Positions 1 through 7,831 of a stretch of 21,568 bases of DNA are shown here, in pieces. Position numbers and translations under genes: made by a program. The stretch's first letter is position 1. Every line of letters begins with the position of its first letter. Source of the stretch: Candidatus Gastranaerophilales bacterium (GTDB taxonomy: Bacteria > Cyanobacteriota > Vampirovibrionia > Gastranaerophilales > Gastranaerophilaceae); assembly GCA_944323945.1 (NCBI GenBank), contig CALUUL010000031.1, positions 1 through 21,568 on the forward strand. Reading direction: 5' to 3'. Under the pieces are notes generated by a model, which saw only the letters and a program-made list of their open reading frames with translations, was not told the DNA's origin and did not search any database.

Positions 1-1241
1 TTTAATCTCGCCGAAAATTCACTGATTACATCATTTAATATTGATGTAAGTTTCTCTGCTGAAAAATCTTCAAAGTCGAATGTTAATCTTCTTATTTCAG
101 GCTGTTTTTCTTCATCATTATGTTTTATATCTATAATTAATTTTATGTATGTTGGATATGTAATAATAAGCTCACTAGATATATTATCTTGTGAAATCGT
201 AAACTTACTTTCTGTTTCTTCTATATAAAAATCAATTTTTGCATTTGGAAATTTTTCCGCATTTGCTGTCTGAATTTGGTAGAAAACAGGCGCTACTATT
301 TTTTCAAAGTTATTGTGAAATTCTTTTTTAAAATCTTTAAACTTCTTTCCGTTTTCATCACGTACTTCTATTACTTCTGCGGCTTCATTGAATGTTAGAT
401 CATATAAATAATTGAATTCTTTTCCTGCTGCAATTTGATCTTTTAAACTTTGGTATAGGATTGGTTCCATTTCTTCAAAAGAATTTGTTATTTCTGCTGC
501 AATTGCATATACTTTACATGTGTTTGTTAGCATATTTCTAATCCTTGATGCAACTGACTTTGCACCTGCTATACCTGCATTATATAGTATTAAATAAAAT
601 CCTGAGCTTTTTCCATATGCAACAATGTCATTTCCTCTTGGTATCGATTTTACTATTGTCGCTATTTTGGGCATGTTCAGTCTTTTATTATCAATTTGTA
701 TTGGCTTTAGGTACATAAATACAGTATTTTCAAGGTTTTCTTCTATGCTTTTACTAAAAAAGTTTCTTAAAGCTAAAGGTGCTTGTTCTTTCTTGTATAT
801 ACCAGTTTGTTTATCAATAATATTTGCTGATACCAAAATTTCATTATTTATATCAATCTGTTTATATAAAATAGACTTTTGTAATGTAAGAAATATTCGC
901 ATCAAAATAACAGAATCTGTGTCTGTTAAGAAGAAAAAGTCATCTATTCCATTATCAAATGCATACATTAATAAATCTTCGACCAATGAATCCATTACAA
1001 ATATTATTGGTACTTTATCTAATGCTTTTATTGTTCTTATCTCTTTTATAATACTTATTGAATCAGAATTTGAACAATATACAAGAATCAATGACGGTTG
1101 TGTGGAATTTAAAACCGATATTGCTTCAATATAAGATACAACTCGTATTGTGTCACACTCTCTTAATAGCTTTATTTTCTCTGAAATGTAAACACCCTTT
1201 TTATTATCATTTGATATTATTAATATTGAACCGTTTTTCAA
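1..1241 (-). CDS. Degenerate receiver + degenerate GGDEF protein (C-terminus beyond window)
   Basis: A reading frame on the minus strand is open from a TTG at 1241 to the window edge (413 codons seen, no stop). Residues about 5-125 have the alternating strand/helix pattern of a response-regulator receiver (ILIIS near the start, PSLILVY at 49-55, VPIIFVMD at 77-84), but where the phospho-acceptor Asp is expected there is Tyr-Cys. Residues 143-151 (DKQTGIYKK) match the start of a GGDEF domain (D-x-LTGLYNR), and 202-219 match its core (RGND...YGKSSGFYLIL), with KSSGF in place of the GGDEF signature. Residues beyond about 260 are unrecognised. I infer a non-enzymatic signalling or scaffold protein. 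The TTG lies four bases after the corA stop, and an AAAGG about 12 bases upstream lies inside corA, so translation is probably coupled. No ATG fits this frame near the start. The start codon is the least certain point. Confidence 0.75.
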   Translation of the reverse strand, partial: MKNGSILIISNDNKKGVYISEKIKLLRECDTIRVVSYIEAISVLNSTQPSLILVYCSNSDSISIIKEIRTIKALDKVPIIFVMDSLVEDLLMYAFDNGIDDFFFLTDTDSVILMRIFLTLQKSILYKQIDINNEILVSANIIDKQTGIYKKEQAPLALRNFFSKSIEENLENTVFMYLKPIQIDNKRLNMPKIATIVKSIPRGNDIVAYGKSSGFYLILYNAGIAGAKSVASRIRNMLTNTCKVYAIAAEITNSFEEMEPILYQSLKDQIAAGKEFNYLYDLTFNEAAEVIEVRDENGKKFKDFKKEFHNNFEKIVAPVFYQIQTANAEKFPNAKIDFYIEETESKFTISQDNISSELIITYPTYIKLIIDIKHNDEEKQPEIRRLTFDFEDFSAEKLTSILNDVISEFSARL

Positions 1242-1242
1242 T

Positions 1243-2190
1243 TTAAAACATACCTTTTTTTCTAAAATAGAATACTACTACTATTGACGTTATTATTGAT
1301 AATGCTACTACAATGAGAAAACCATATTGATTATTTCCGTATGGAACTTTTACATTCATTCCCCATAACCCACCAATCATAGTTGGAATAGACATTATAA
1401 TTGTTATAGCTGCTAAAAATTTCATTACTAAGTTTAAATTATTATTTATTATTGATGCAAAACCTTCCATCATTGCTTCAAGAATCATTCTATGCATATC
1501 TACCATTTCTATTGCCTGTCTTGTATCAATAATAACATCTTCTAATAAGTCTATATCTTCTTCTGTTGTTTTTAATAGATTTGCTGAAGATTTTGTCATT
1601 CTCATTATTTTTTGTAATACTATATCATTATCTTTTAGGGCTGTTGAAAAATAGACAAGTGTTTTCTGTATCTCCATTAATTGGAATAATGCTTTATTAT
1701 TTGTTGCTTTTTGTAATTCTATTTCTATATTTTCTGTAGTTCTATTTATTATATCTAAATATTTTAGATAAAATTTAACAGAACGATAAAGAATTTTTAA
1801 CATAAATTCTGTTTTATTTCTTGTATCAAAAGAATAGGCAGTTGTTTCATTAAATGACGATAAAATGTTATTGTCTTTTGAACATACTGTTATAATTGAT
1901 GTTGGAGTATATATTATACCTAAAGGAAGAGTATCAAAACAACCATCTTCTGTCATTATTGGCAAATTTGTAATTATAAGAGTATTTCCGTCTTCAATCT
2001 CTATACGTGAACGTTCATCTAAGTCCAATGAATTTAATAGAAAATCTTCATCTAAACCAAGAACTAATGAAACTTGTTTTATTTCTTCCTCATTTGGAGA
2101 AATCAAACTGAACCATGAACCTGATACAGCTTCACTTATGCTTAATTTTAGGAGTTTTTTATTCTCTTCTGTTTTTAGTATCTTTATCAT
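1243..2190 (-). CDS. corA: CorA-family Mg2+/Co2+ transporter
   Basis: 315 residues, normal length for CorA. CorA proteins are pentameric inner-membrane channels for Mg2+ and related divalent cations. The large soluble N-terminal domain spans about residues 1-250, including a long helical region from about 130. Two C-terminal membrane segments lie at about 257-276 and 290-309. The selectivity signature GMN is at 277-279 (GLWGMNV), directly after the first membrane segment, and the charged tail RKKGMF ends the protein as in the family. Only a weak ribosome site (CGGAA) precedes the ATG. The gene is followed at four bases by the degenerate receiver/GGDEF gene and preceded by a hairpin and the metalloprotease-like gene. 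Which cation it prefers cannot be read from the sequence; the family call is secure. Confidence 0.93.
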   Translation of the reverse strand: MIKILKTEENKKLLKLSISEAVSGSWFSLISPNEEEIKQVSLVLGLDEDFLLNSLDLDERSRIEIEDGNTLIITNLPIMTEDGCFDTLPLGIIYTPTSIITVCSKDNNILSSFNETTAYSFDTRNKTEFMLKILYRSVKFYLKYLDIINRTTENIEIELQKATNNKALFQLMEIQKTLVYFSTALKDNDIVLQKIMRMTKSSANLLKTTEEDIDLLEDVIIDTRQAIEMVDMHRMILEAMMEGFASIINNNLNLVMKFLAAITIIMSIPTMIGGLWGMNVKVPYGNNQYGFLIVVALSIITSIVVVFYFRKKGMF

Positions 2191-2260
2191 AGTTCCGTTC
2201 TTTAGTTTCTTTTAATTCAATTAAAACATAAATTTTATTATATTGGAAGTATTACCATAC

Positions 2261-2297
2261 ATTTAGTTGAGGTCTAAATTGCAGACCTCTACTAAAT
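2261..2297. terminator. 15-bp hairpin between metalloprotease-like gene and corA, possible terminator
   Basis: The arms ATTTAGT-T-GAGGTCT (2261-2275) and AGACCTC-T-ACTAAAT (2283-2297) pair perfectly except for one central T/T mismatch, around a 7-base loop. It sits 18 bases past the stop of the metalloprotease-like gene. No T-run follows the stem in the direction of transcription (minus strand); on the plus strand a T-rich stretch follows 7 bases later. It could be a terminator, an RNA processing or protective hairpin, or a protein-binding site. Confidence 0.5.
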
Positions 2298-2315
2298 TCA
2301 TATTTTTTATTTAAA

Positions 2316-3953
2316 CTATCCATTTATTCTTATATCAAGAATATTCTTTTCTAAAAGTTCTTTTAATAAATCAGATTCTGTTTGATTCTGTTTTATTTTG
2401 GATCTAAATGATTGATTATTATATATATATACAAATAACTGTTTCTTATCTGTTATTCCATATATCTTTCTTAAACTTTCCGGTATATTTATATAATATA
2501 AAGAAACATTTCTATTACCACTTATTGTTGTTATCTTATTTTCTATATTTATTAATGTTAAAATACATTTTAGCTCTTGTTCAGGATCAACAATATTTTT
2601 ATATTTTATATATTTTAAATAACTAATTGTTGTTTTTTCTAAATTATCTATTGCATTTGGATATACCAGATTTGATTTTAATGTATTTATTTTGTATTTT
2701 AATGCAGTTGCAATTTCTTTATTTGTTATACCTTGACCAACTTTCGCTTTCGTTAATTCTAATAAAGAAAGTATTTTTCGATATGTATCATTATCCATTT
2801 GCCCTTTTTGATAAAAACTTTTAACACTATTTTCAAAAACCAACCAAAAATATGTCATATCACCATCTTTTTGATTCTGACATATATTATATTCTCTGTA
2901 CAATTCAGGAAATTTCGTTAGAATTGCTTCTATAAAGAAATAATCAAATATTGCAATTCTTTCATCTTTTATGATTGGATCTTTTGAAATAACATTATAT
3001 ATAGCCCAATCAACTTCATTAAATGTTTTTGTTAATATCTTCATTGGACCATCTTGGATTTTTATACCAAAATGTTTATATACATAATCGGACTCTTCAT
3101 ATGCACTTATTTCTAACGGATTTCTTATATTCTCTGATATTCTGTAAAAATCTGAATATGAACTTGTTAGTTCAAGATCATTTTGCGTAATAAATCTTTT
3201 TAGTGCATCTGCATAGTATTTCCCGTTAAAATCTTTTTCATTAGTAGCCATTGCAGAAACTCTATGCCAAAAAGATTTATCTATATTCTTTATATTATTT
3301 TCTTCAAACAATTGTTCAAACTGATCTACTCCCAGGTATTTACATACTTTTGCCAATTTATCAAAGTGATCTAATTCATGAGCTAATATAGCAATTAAAA
3401 CTTTTGTATCTAATTCATATAACATTTTGCTACTTATATACATATTGCCTGAATTAAAATTAAAATTTGCAACTTGGTAATTACCTTCTGTTTTGGATCT
3501 CGATTGATCAATATCACTTGAAATAACACGTATACAGTTTTCAGGATAGCCTTTGTATACTAATAATTTATTTACTATATTTCTTGCAGAATCTATACTT
3601 TTTGCTGGATATTGAGACAACATATCCAACAATTTATCATAATCCTTATTTGATAAAGGCACTGAACTTTCTATATATGAATCTTCTTGATTTATATATA
3701 TTTTCTTTGTTTCTTTTGAGTTATTTTGAGCATTTGTATTTTGTTTTTTATTTTCTAGCTCTTCTTTATTTTCTTTTTTTATATATCCATAAGAACTTGC
3801 ACTAGAATATTCCAACATTTCTTCAAATGTTTTTGTTTTATTAATTTTTTTATTGTTATTAGGTTGACTAATATAAAAAATAATTACTAATACAACAAAT
3901 AATAAAAAAAATATAAATTTTAAAGAAATCTGGTTTTCTTGCTTTTTTCGCAT
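2316..3953 (-). CDS. Membrane-anchored HExxH metalloprotease-like protein
   Basis: 545 residues. An N-terminal positively charged stretch and a hydrophobic segment at about 13-29 form a signal anchor, followed by a low-complexity Lys/Asn/Glu-rich linker (about 33-85), so the bulk is probably outside the cytoplasmic membrane. A zinc-metalloprotease motif HELDH lies at 192-196 in a helix (VLIAILAHELDHFDKL). A plausible third zinc ligand is Glu281 in NPLEISAYEESDY, a zincin-like ExxAY pattern. The C-terminal 250 residues are helical and unrecognised. I cannot assign a named peptidase family or substrate; a role in envelope protein turnover is only a guess. Ribosome site AAAGG is 9 bases before the ATG, and a good promoter lies just upstream. 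The downstream hairpin separates it from corA. Confidence 0.72.
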   Translation of the reverse strand: MRKKQENQISLKFIFFLLFVVLVIIFYISQPNNNKKINKTKTFEEMLEYSSASSYGYIKKENKEELENKKQNTNAQNNSKETKKIYINQEDSYIESSVPLSNKDYDKLLDMLSQYPAKSIDSARNIVNKLLVYKGYPENCIRVISSDIDQSRSKTEGNYQVANFNFNSGNMYISSKMLYELDTKVLIAILAHELDHFDKLAKVCKYLGVDQFEQLFEENNIKNIDKSFWHRVSAMATNEKDFNGKYYADALKRFITQNDLELTSSYSDFYRISENIRNPLEISAYEESDYVYKHFGIKIQDGPMKILTKTFNEVDWAIYNVISKDPIIKDERIAIFDYFFIEAILTKFPELYREYNICQNQKDGDMTYFWLVFENSVKSFYQKGQMDNDTYRKILSLLELTKAKVGQGITNKEIATALKYKINTLKSNLVYPNAIDNLEKTTISYLKYIKYKNIVDPEQELKCILTLINIENKITTISGNRNVSLYYINIPESLRKIYGITDKKQLFVYIYNNQSFRSKIKQNQTESDLLKELLEKNILDIRING

Positions 3954-3976
3954 TAAATAATACCTTTCACAGGTAG

Positions 3977-4005
3977 ATTATAGCATATGTAAAGACAAAG
4001 CTCAA
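3977..4005 (-). promoter_or_regulatory. Sigma70-type promoter of the metalloprotease-like gene
   Basis: On the minus strand TTGAGC (4005-4000) is followed after exactly 17 bases by a perfect TATAAT (3982-3977) with an extended -10 (TGC before it). The -10 is 23 bases upstream of the ATG at 3953, giving a short leader that contains the AAAGG ribosome site. Confidence 0.7.
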
Positions 4006-4022
4006 AATATTAAAATTAGAAA

Positions 4023-4307
4023 TTATGCAACATAATTAACACCGGAATATCTCGGTGTTGATTTTTCAATATCTTTACCTAATTTTTTCTGAATTGAATC
4101 AATAATTTTTTGCAAAATAGATACTTTTGTTTCATCTGCTTTTGTTTGGAGTTCAGCTTCATTTGCTTGTGCAAAAGAAGGACGAAGTGGCAAACTGTTT
4201 CCAAAACTTACAGATGCCATCATATTGTCTGCATTCTGCATCATCCTTGATGTAGCCATATTTTGAGCTAAAATAGCATTTTGCATTGCTAAATATGATG
4301 TCAACAT
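4023..4307 (-). CDS. Small hypothetical protein with FGN motif (Gastranaerophilales-type)
   Basis: 94 residues, no recognised domain. The N-terminal third is Met/Ala/Asn-rich and helical (LAMQNAILAQNMATSRMMQN), then comes VSFGNSLPLRPSF, then a charged helical part (about 50-80) ending in PRYSGVNYVA. There is no signal peptide or membrane segment. I recall short proteins with an aromatic-Gly motif like this as common in gut Melainabacteria, and the neighbouring 443-residue protein carries a similar PSFGAA; this is recollection, not a search. A Shine-Dalgarno AAGGAG lies 10 bases before the ATG, and an extended -10 promoter lies upstream, so it is probably expressed on its own. Function unknown. 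Confidence 0.7.
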   Translation of the reverse strand: MLTSYLAMQNAILAQNMATSRMMQNADNMMASVSFGNSLPLRPSFAQANEAELQTKADETKVSILQKIIDSIQKKLGKDIEKSTPRYSGVNYVA

Positions 4308-4332
4308 TTCTTTTACACTCCTTACTACTAAT

Positions 4333-4361
4333 ATTATAGCATATATTTTTCTTATTTAAAG
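4333..4361 (-). promoter_or_regulatory. Extended -10 promoter of the 94-residue gene
   Basis: On the minus strand TGC-TATAAT has its hexamer at 4338-4333. With a 17-base spacer the -35 position reads CTTTAA (4361-4356), a poor match, so the extended -10 probably carries it. The -10 neighbourhood (ATATGCTATAAT) is identical to that of the promoter at 3977-4005. It overlaps the stop codon of the 443-residue gene. Confidence 0.6.
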
Positions 4362-5687
4362 TGTTTTCCCATGTTTTGTTGCGAGCTCTTTTTCATATTC
4401 TGTTTGTACGTGGAAATCATTTTTTCCATTCTGCTGTTTTTTTCTATAGTCATACATCATTTTAGGCACTATATAACCTAATATACTACAACATATACCT
4501 ATATTAAGAATTGTTGAACCTACTTTTAGTGCTTTGATTTTATTTAGATAAGATTTTGTATTTTTAGATGTTGTTGAAGAGGATATGAATTTTTGCAGAT
4601 TTTCTGCAAGTTCTTGCAATTTTTTTACATCTATATATTTTCTGGTGTCAATTTGACCTGTTTTTATTGTAGAAATAATTCCTGAACTTTTTGCTGCTTC
4701 CACAATTGTACTGTTTTGATTTTTAAATACATATTCATATAATGCATTTGTATCACAATTTTTACCGAATTTCTTACTAAATTCCTTTATTTCTTCTTGC
4801 AACGATTGTTCATTAAGTATGTTCTTTGCCAAATCTGTAGATAAAAATTTTGCATCCAGTTTTATTGGACTTTTTAATATTTTTTCAGATACAGTTTCTA
4901 TTCCTTGCTTTATTAATTTATCTGCGACATATACAAAAAATAGAAAAGAACCTTCTTTTATTCCATATTCAGCAAATTCACCTTTTGTCCTTGCACTGGA
5001 TAGCCTTTCTCCTGATATACAAGTATCTAATACGAACATATTATTTATTGGATTTAATACTATTGATTCAGCTACTTTTGATAGCGAAGCTGCTCCAAAT
5101 GACGGAGTGTTATTTGGTTTTTTTTCTTGATTAAAATCAGAAAAAATCGGATTTTCAGTATTGTAAGGTGAAAATGTTATTGGTTTATCTTCCATTTGTT
5201 TAGATAAAAATTCTTTTTCAATGTTCTTTTTTGTCATATTTTGTTTGAATTTTGTTAATGCAAAATATGAAAGCATAGTTAAACCAAGTGACATTACAAA
5301 CTTAAGCATTGTAAGTGCTTTTGTCTTTGGAATATTAGCTCCGGCTTTTTTTAGATCCTCCATTATTGTTTTTGATGGAGCATTTTCTATTGCTTTTTTT
5401 AAGTAATTATTATCCTTTAAAATTCTTACATCTACTTCAGGAGAAATGCCTGCTTTTTTAAATATTGTTTTATCAATTAATTTCTTATATGTAGGTATTC
5501 CAAAAAGCCATAAGGCTCCTGTACCTACTTCATCTACCAGTCTATCTTTACCTTCAATCTTTCCGCCTGCATCATAGGAAAAATAAGTATATCCTGTAGA
5601 ATTAAATATATCTTTTGCTGCTAATGGTATCCTTGAATTCGATGAACCTAATTTTGATACGAGTTTTGATCCTATATTCATAGACAT
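4356..5687 (-). CDS. Hypothetical membrane protein with PSFGAA motif
   Basis: 443 residues, family unknown to me. Hydrophobic segments lie at about 126-145 (TMLKFVMSLGLTMLSYFAL) and 390-410 (STILNIGICCSILGYIVPKM), with a weaker one at about 246-259. The segment between them contains TPSFGAASLSK (194-204) and a Cys/Gly-containing stretch (LDTCISGERLSSARTKGEFA). The N-terminal 60 residues are polar with a Tyr/Phe-rich patch. The SFGA motif links it to the neighbouring 94-residue gene and to proteins I recall from Gastranaerophilales. It begins 6 bases after the stop of a 26-codon ORF and has only a distant G-run (GGGGG about 12 bases upstream) as ribosome site, so it may depend on translational coupling. 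A second ATG two codons in is an alternative start. Confidence 0.7.
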   Translation of the reverse strand: MSMNIGSKLVSKLGSSNSRIPLAAKDIFNSTGYTYFSYDAGGKIEGKDRLVDEVGTGALWLFGIPTYKKLIDKTIFKKAGISPEVDVRILKDNNYLKKAIENAPSKTIMEDLKKAGANIPKTKALTMLKFVMSLGLTMLSYFALTKFKQNMTKKNIEKEFLSKQMEDKPITFSPYNTENPIFSDFNQEKKPNNTPSFGAASLSKVAESIVLNPINNMFVLDTCISGERLSSARTKGEFAEYGIKEGSFLFFVYVADKLIKQGIETVSEKILKSPIKLDAKFLSTDLAKNILNEQSLQEEIKEFSKKFGKNCDTNALYEYVFKNQNSTIVEAAKSSGIISTIKTGQIDTRKYIDVKKLQELAENLQKFISSSTTSKNTKSYLNKIKALKVGSTILNIGICCSILGYIVPKMMYDYRKKQQNGKNDFHVQTEYEKELATKHGKTL

Positions 5688-5693
5688 AATAAA

Positions 5694-5774
5694 TCAAAGC
5701 CCCCAAATCATATTCATAAGGTCAACAATTTCTTTGTTCGCCTTTATTTTTCCATATATTTTTATACTAAGCAT
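5694..5774 (-). CDS. 26-codon ORF with strong ribosome site upstream of the membrane protein gene
   Basis: On the minus strand an ATG at 5774 is preceded by AAGGTG at a spacing of 5 bases and opens 26 codons ending in TGA at 5696-5694. The peptide starts MLSIKIYGKIKANKE and ends NMIWGL; it is not hydrophobic enough to be a signal peptide. The next gene starts 6 bases later. It could be a real small protein, a leader peptide that drives translation of the next gene, or chance. The good ribosome site and tight spacing favour translation. Confidence 0.5.
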   Translation of the reverse strand: MLSIKIYGKIKANKEIVDLMNMIWGL

Positions 5775-5787
5775 TAATTCACCTTAC

Positions 5788-5807
5788 TATACGTATTTAA
5801 ACGTATA
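5788..5807. promoter_or_regulatory. Perfect inverted repeat, candidate operator
   Basis: TATACGT-ATTTAA-ACGTATA: 7-bp arms with a 6-base spacer that is nearly self-complementary too. It lies just upstream of the ribosome site of the 26-codon ORF, in the only sizeable intergenic gap between yidD and the 443-residue gene. A -10-like TATAGT overlaps its left arm on the minus strand, but no -35 is convincing. Dimeric repressor binding is an inference. Confidence 0.4.
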
Positions 5808-5861
5808 AAATAGATGGAAATTGACTAAAAAGGAATTTGTTTGTAATCTTTGGTAATGAAA

Positions 5862-6071
5862 CTATGGTACAGGATCATAACCGCCAGGATGTAAAGGATG
5901 GCATTTTAATATTCTTTTTATACCTAAATAAATGCCTTTGATTAGTCCATATTTCATGATTGCTTGCTTTGTATATTCTGAACAAGTTGGATAGAATCTG
6001 CATACAGGCGGTTTCATTCTTGAAAAAAATTGATATATATTTATTAATTTCAAAACTATTTTTTTTATCAT
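5862..6071 (-). CDS. yidD: Membrane protein insertion efficiency factor YidD
   Basis: 69 residues, typical for the family (about 70-85). The signature is intact: [13 protein letters not shown] (residues 21-33) with both cysteines, and the C-terminal [14 protein letters not shown]. An amphipathic N-terminal helix ([16 protein letters not shown]) is also typical. YidD is thought to help the YidC/Sec machinery insert proteins into the inner membrane. It normally sits between rnpA and yidC; here it follows the GT39 gene with one base between stop and start and no Shine-Dalgarno, so it is probably translated by coupling from that gene. Confidence 0.95.
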   Translation of the reverse strand: MIKKIVLKLINIYQFFSRMKPPVCRFYPTCSEYTKQAIMKYGLIKGIYLGIKRILKCHPLHPGGYDPVP

Positions 6072-6072
6072 T

Positions 6073-7809
6073 TTAATATACTATTACTTCCGGTTCTATA
6101 TCTTCTTCTTGTTCTTGCACTTGTTCTTGTAGTGAAATTGCCATATGTTGAATTAAACAATATCTTTTTCCTGAATCCAGCAACATATATTTTATTTTTC
6201 TTTCTTCGATTTCCCACATATCTTTTATTTCAACTACAACATATGTATATGGATTTTCTTTTAAATATGATTCTAACCATTTAAAATCTTTATTATTATG
6301 AAAAATTATTGGTTTATCATAATAATATATTAAACTATATTTTTTTGCTGGAATGAATGCTGTTAATGGCGCATTATCTTTATTTGCTATTTGTGCAAAA
6401 CTTATTAAATCATTCTCACCACCATTTAAAATCATAAAATTAAATATGGTTGGAGTAATTACAAATGATAAACTAAGCATTAATATTATGTTAGATGCAT
6501 ATGGTACTATTCGACTTTTTAAAATTACTGCAAATATACTTATTACAGGAATAATAAAAAATATAATTACTAAGGGCAATATTAAATGACTTAATCCTTG
6601 GAATAACCATTTATTAATTATGTTATGTCCAAATAAACCTAATAATGAACATATTATTAAAATTAGATTAGGAATCATTGTTGCAAAAAATATGCTTTTA
6701 TCATGTTCTTTCCTTATCATGTATTCATACCAATAATGACCTGAAATACATGATGCAGGGAACATTAAGAATAATATTAAAAATGTATATTTAGAACCAT
6801 ACAATAATGCGAATATTAATGATGTAAAGAATACTATTGTATTTAGTGAAAGAAATTTATCTATTTTACTAAGATTATTCCATTTCTCTTTTAGTTTTTC
6901 TTCTGAATTATCTTTGAAATATGAAAATATTGAGTTTAATATTTCTTTTGCTTTACTTCCTAAAATCCACAAAAATGAAAAAGACCATGGTGAAAAACCT
7001 AATATAAAGAAACCTAATACAATTAATATATTCCTTATACTAAGATAATTTAGAAAATTATATATTGATAAATATTCTTTTGCAAAAACTAATCCATTCT
7101 TATATAGCATTATTAAATGCCAAGGAGATAACATAATTAAAAATATTAAAATTCCTATTATTAAATTTTTTATTCTGAATACTTCTTTTAATTTCCCTGC
7201 AAAAATGTGCATTGCAAGAACAGATAAGAAAACTATAAAAAATCCGAATAGACCTGAGCATAATATTGATAATGCACAGAAAATATATGTTCCTATCCAA
7301 TATTTTGTTTTGTTTTTATCTTCATTTGTGAATATTGTCAGATAAGAAAATAAAATAGATGTCATTGTTGTAATAACAAATATAAAATCATTTGTTGCAA
7401 GTCGGGAAAAAACAACTGTACCTAAGCATGTTGCCATTATCAGCGAAATGATAAAAGAATATGTTTTTCTTAAAATTTTCTTTATAATTATATAAAGAAA
7501 AACTATTCCAATAGCAGATATTATAGAAATTGGCAATCTTACTGTTTCACTGCTTATTTTCCCAAAAAACAAACAAGATAAATTTGTTATCCAAAAAAAT
7601 AATGGAGAGATATCAAACGCATTTTCTCCGTTTATTTTTATATTTATCCAATCGCTGTAATTCAACATATCTTTTGCGATTGATACAAATTTTGTCTCAT
7701 CAGTATCTATAAAAGGGTAACCTCCTATATTTGGAAAATATAAGAGAAGACAAACTATAAATAAAATAACTATAGAGATTAAGCATGAGTTTTTTCTTAA
7801 ATAGTCCAT
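6073..7809 (-). CDS. ArnT-like / GT39 membrane glycosyltransferase
   Basis: 578 residues from the ATG at 7809, with about eleven to thirteen hydrophobic segments. The first membrane segment (about 10-24) is followed by [12 protein letters not shown] (31-42), which carries the acidic pair expected in the first outer loop of GT39/ArnT/PMT-type GT-C enzymes. These transfer a sugar from a polyprenyl-phosphate carrier to lipid A, glycan or protein outside the membrane. The C-terminal about 100 residues are a soluble domain ending in a Glu-rich tail ([13 protein letters not shown]). A TTG 30 bases further upstream would lengthen it, but the ATG has AAAGGG at a spacing of about 7, so I prefer it. 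It follows gcvPA by 22 bases and directly precedes yidD. Donor and acceptor cannot be told. Confidence 0.8.
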   Translation of the reverse strand: MDYLRKNSCLISIVILFIVCLLLYFPNIGGYPFIDTDETKFVSIAKDMLNYSDWINIKINGENAFDISPLFFWITNLSCLFFGKISSETVRLPISIISAIGIVFLYIIIKKILRKTYSFIISLIMATCLGTVVFSRLATNDFIFVITTMTSILFSYLTIFTNEDKNKTKYWIGTYIFCALSILCSGLFGFFIVFLSVLAMHIFAGKLKEVFRIKNLIIGILIFLIMLSPWHLIMLYKNGLVFAKEYLSIYNFLNYLSIRNILIVLGFFILGFSPWSFSFLWILGSKAKEILNSIFSYFKDNSEEKLKEKWNNLSKIDKFLSLNTIVFFTSLIFALLYGSKYTFLILFLMFPASCISGHYWYEYMIRKEHDKSIFFATMIPNLILIICSLLGLFGHNIINKWLFQGLSHLILPLVIIFFIIPVISIFAVILKSRIVPYASNIILMLSLSFVITPTIFNFMILNGGENDLISFAQIANKDNAPLTAFIPAKKYSLIYYYDKPIIFHNNKDFKWLESYLKENPYTYVVVEIKDMWEIEERKIKYMLLDSGKRYCLIQHMAISLQEQVQEQEEDIEPEVIVY

Positions 7810-7831
7810 TTTATTCCCTTTGTGTTTTTGC

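Noticed and set aside
625..1246. Plus-strand open frames of 169 and 62 codons
   Set aside because: They lie opposite the continuous minus-strand frame that shows receiver/GGDEF-like sequence and runs to the window edge. The plus-strand peptides are low-complexity Ser/Ile/Phe-rich, as expected for antisense of AT-rich coding DNA.
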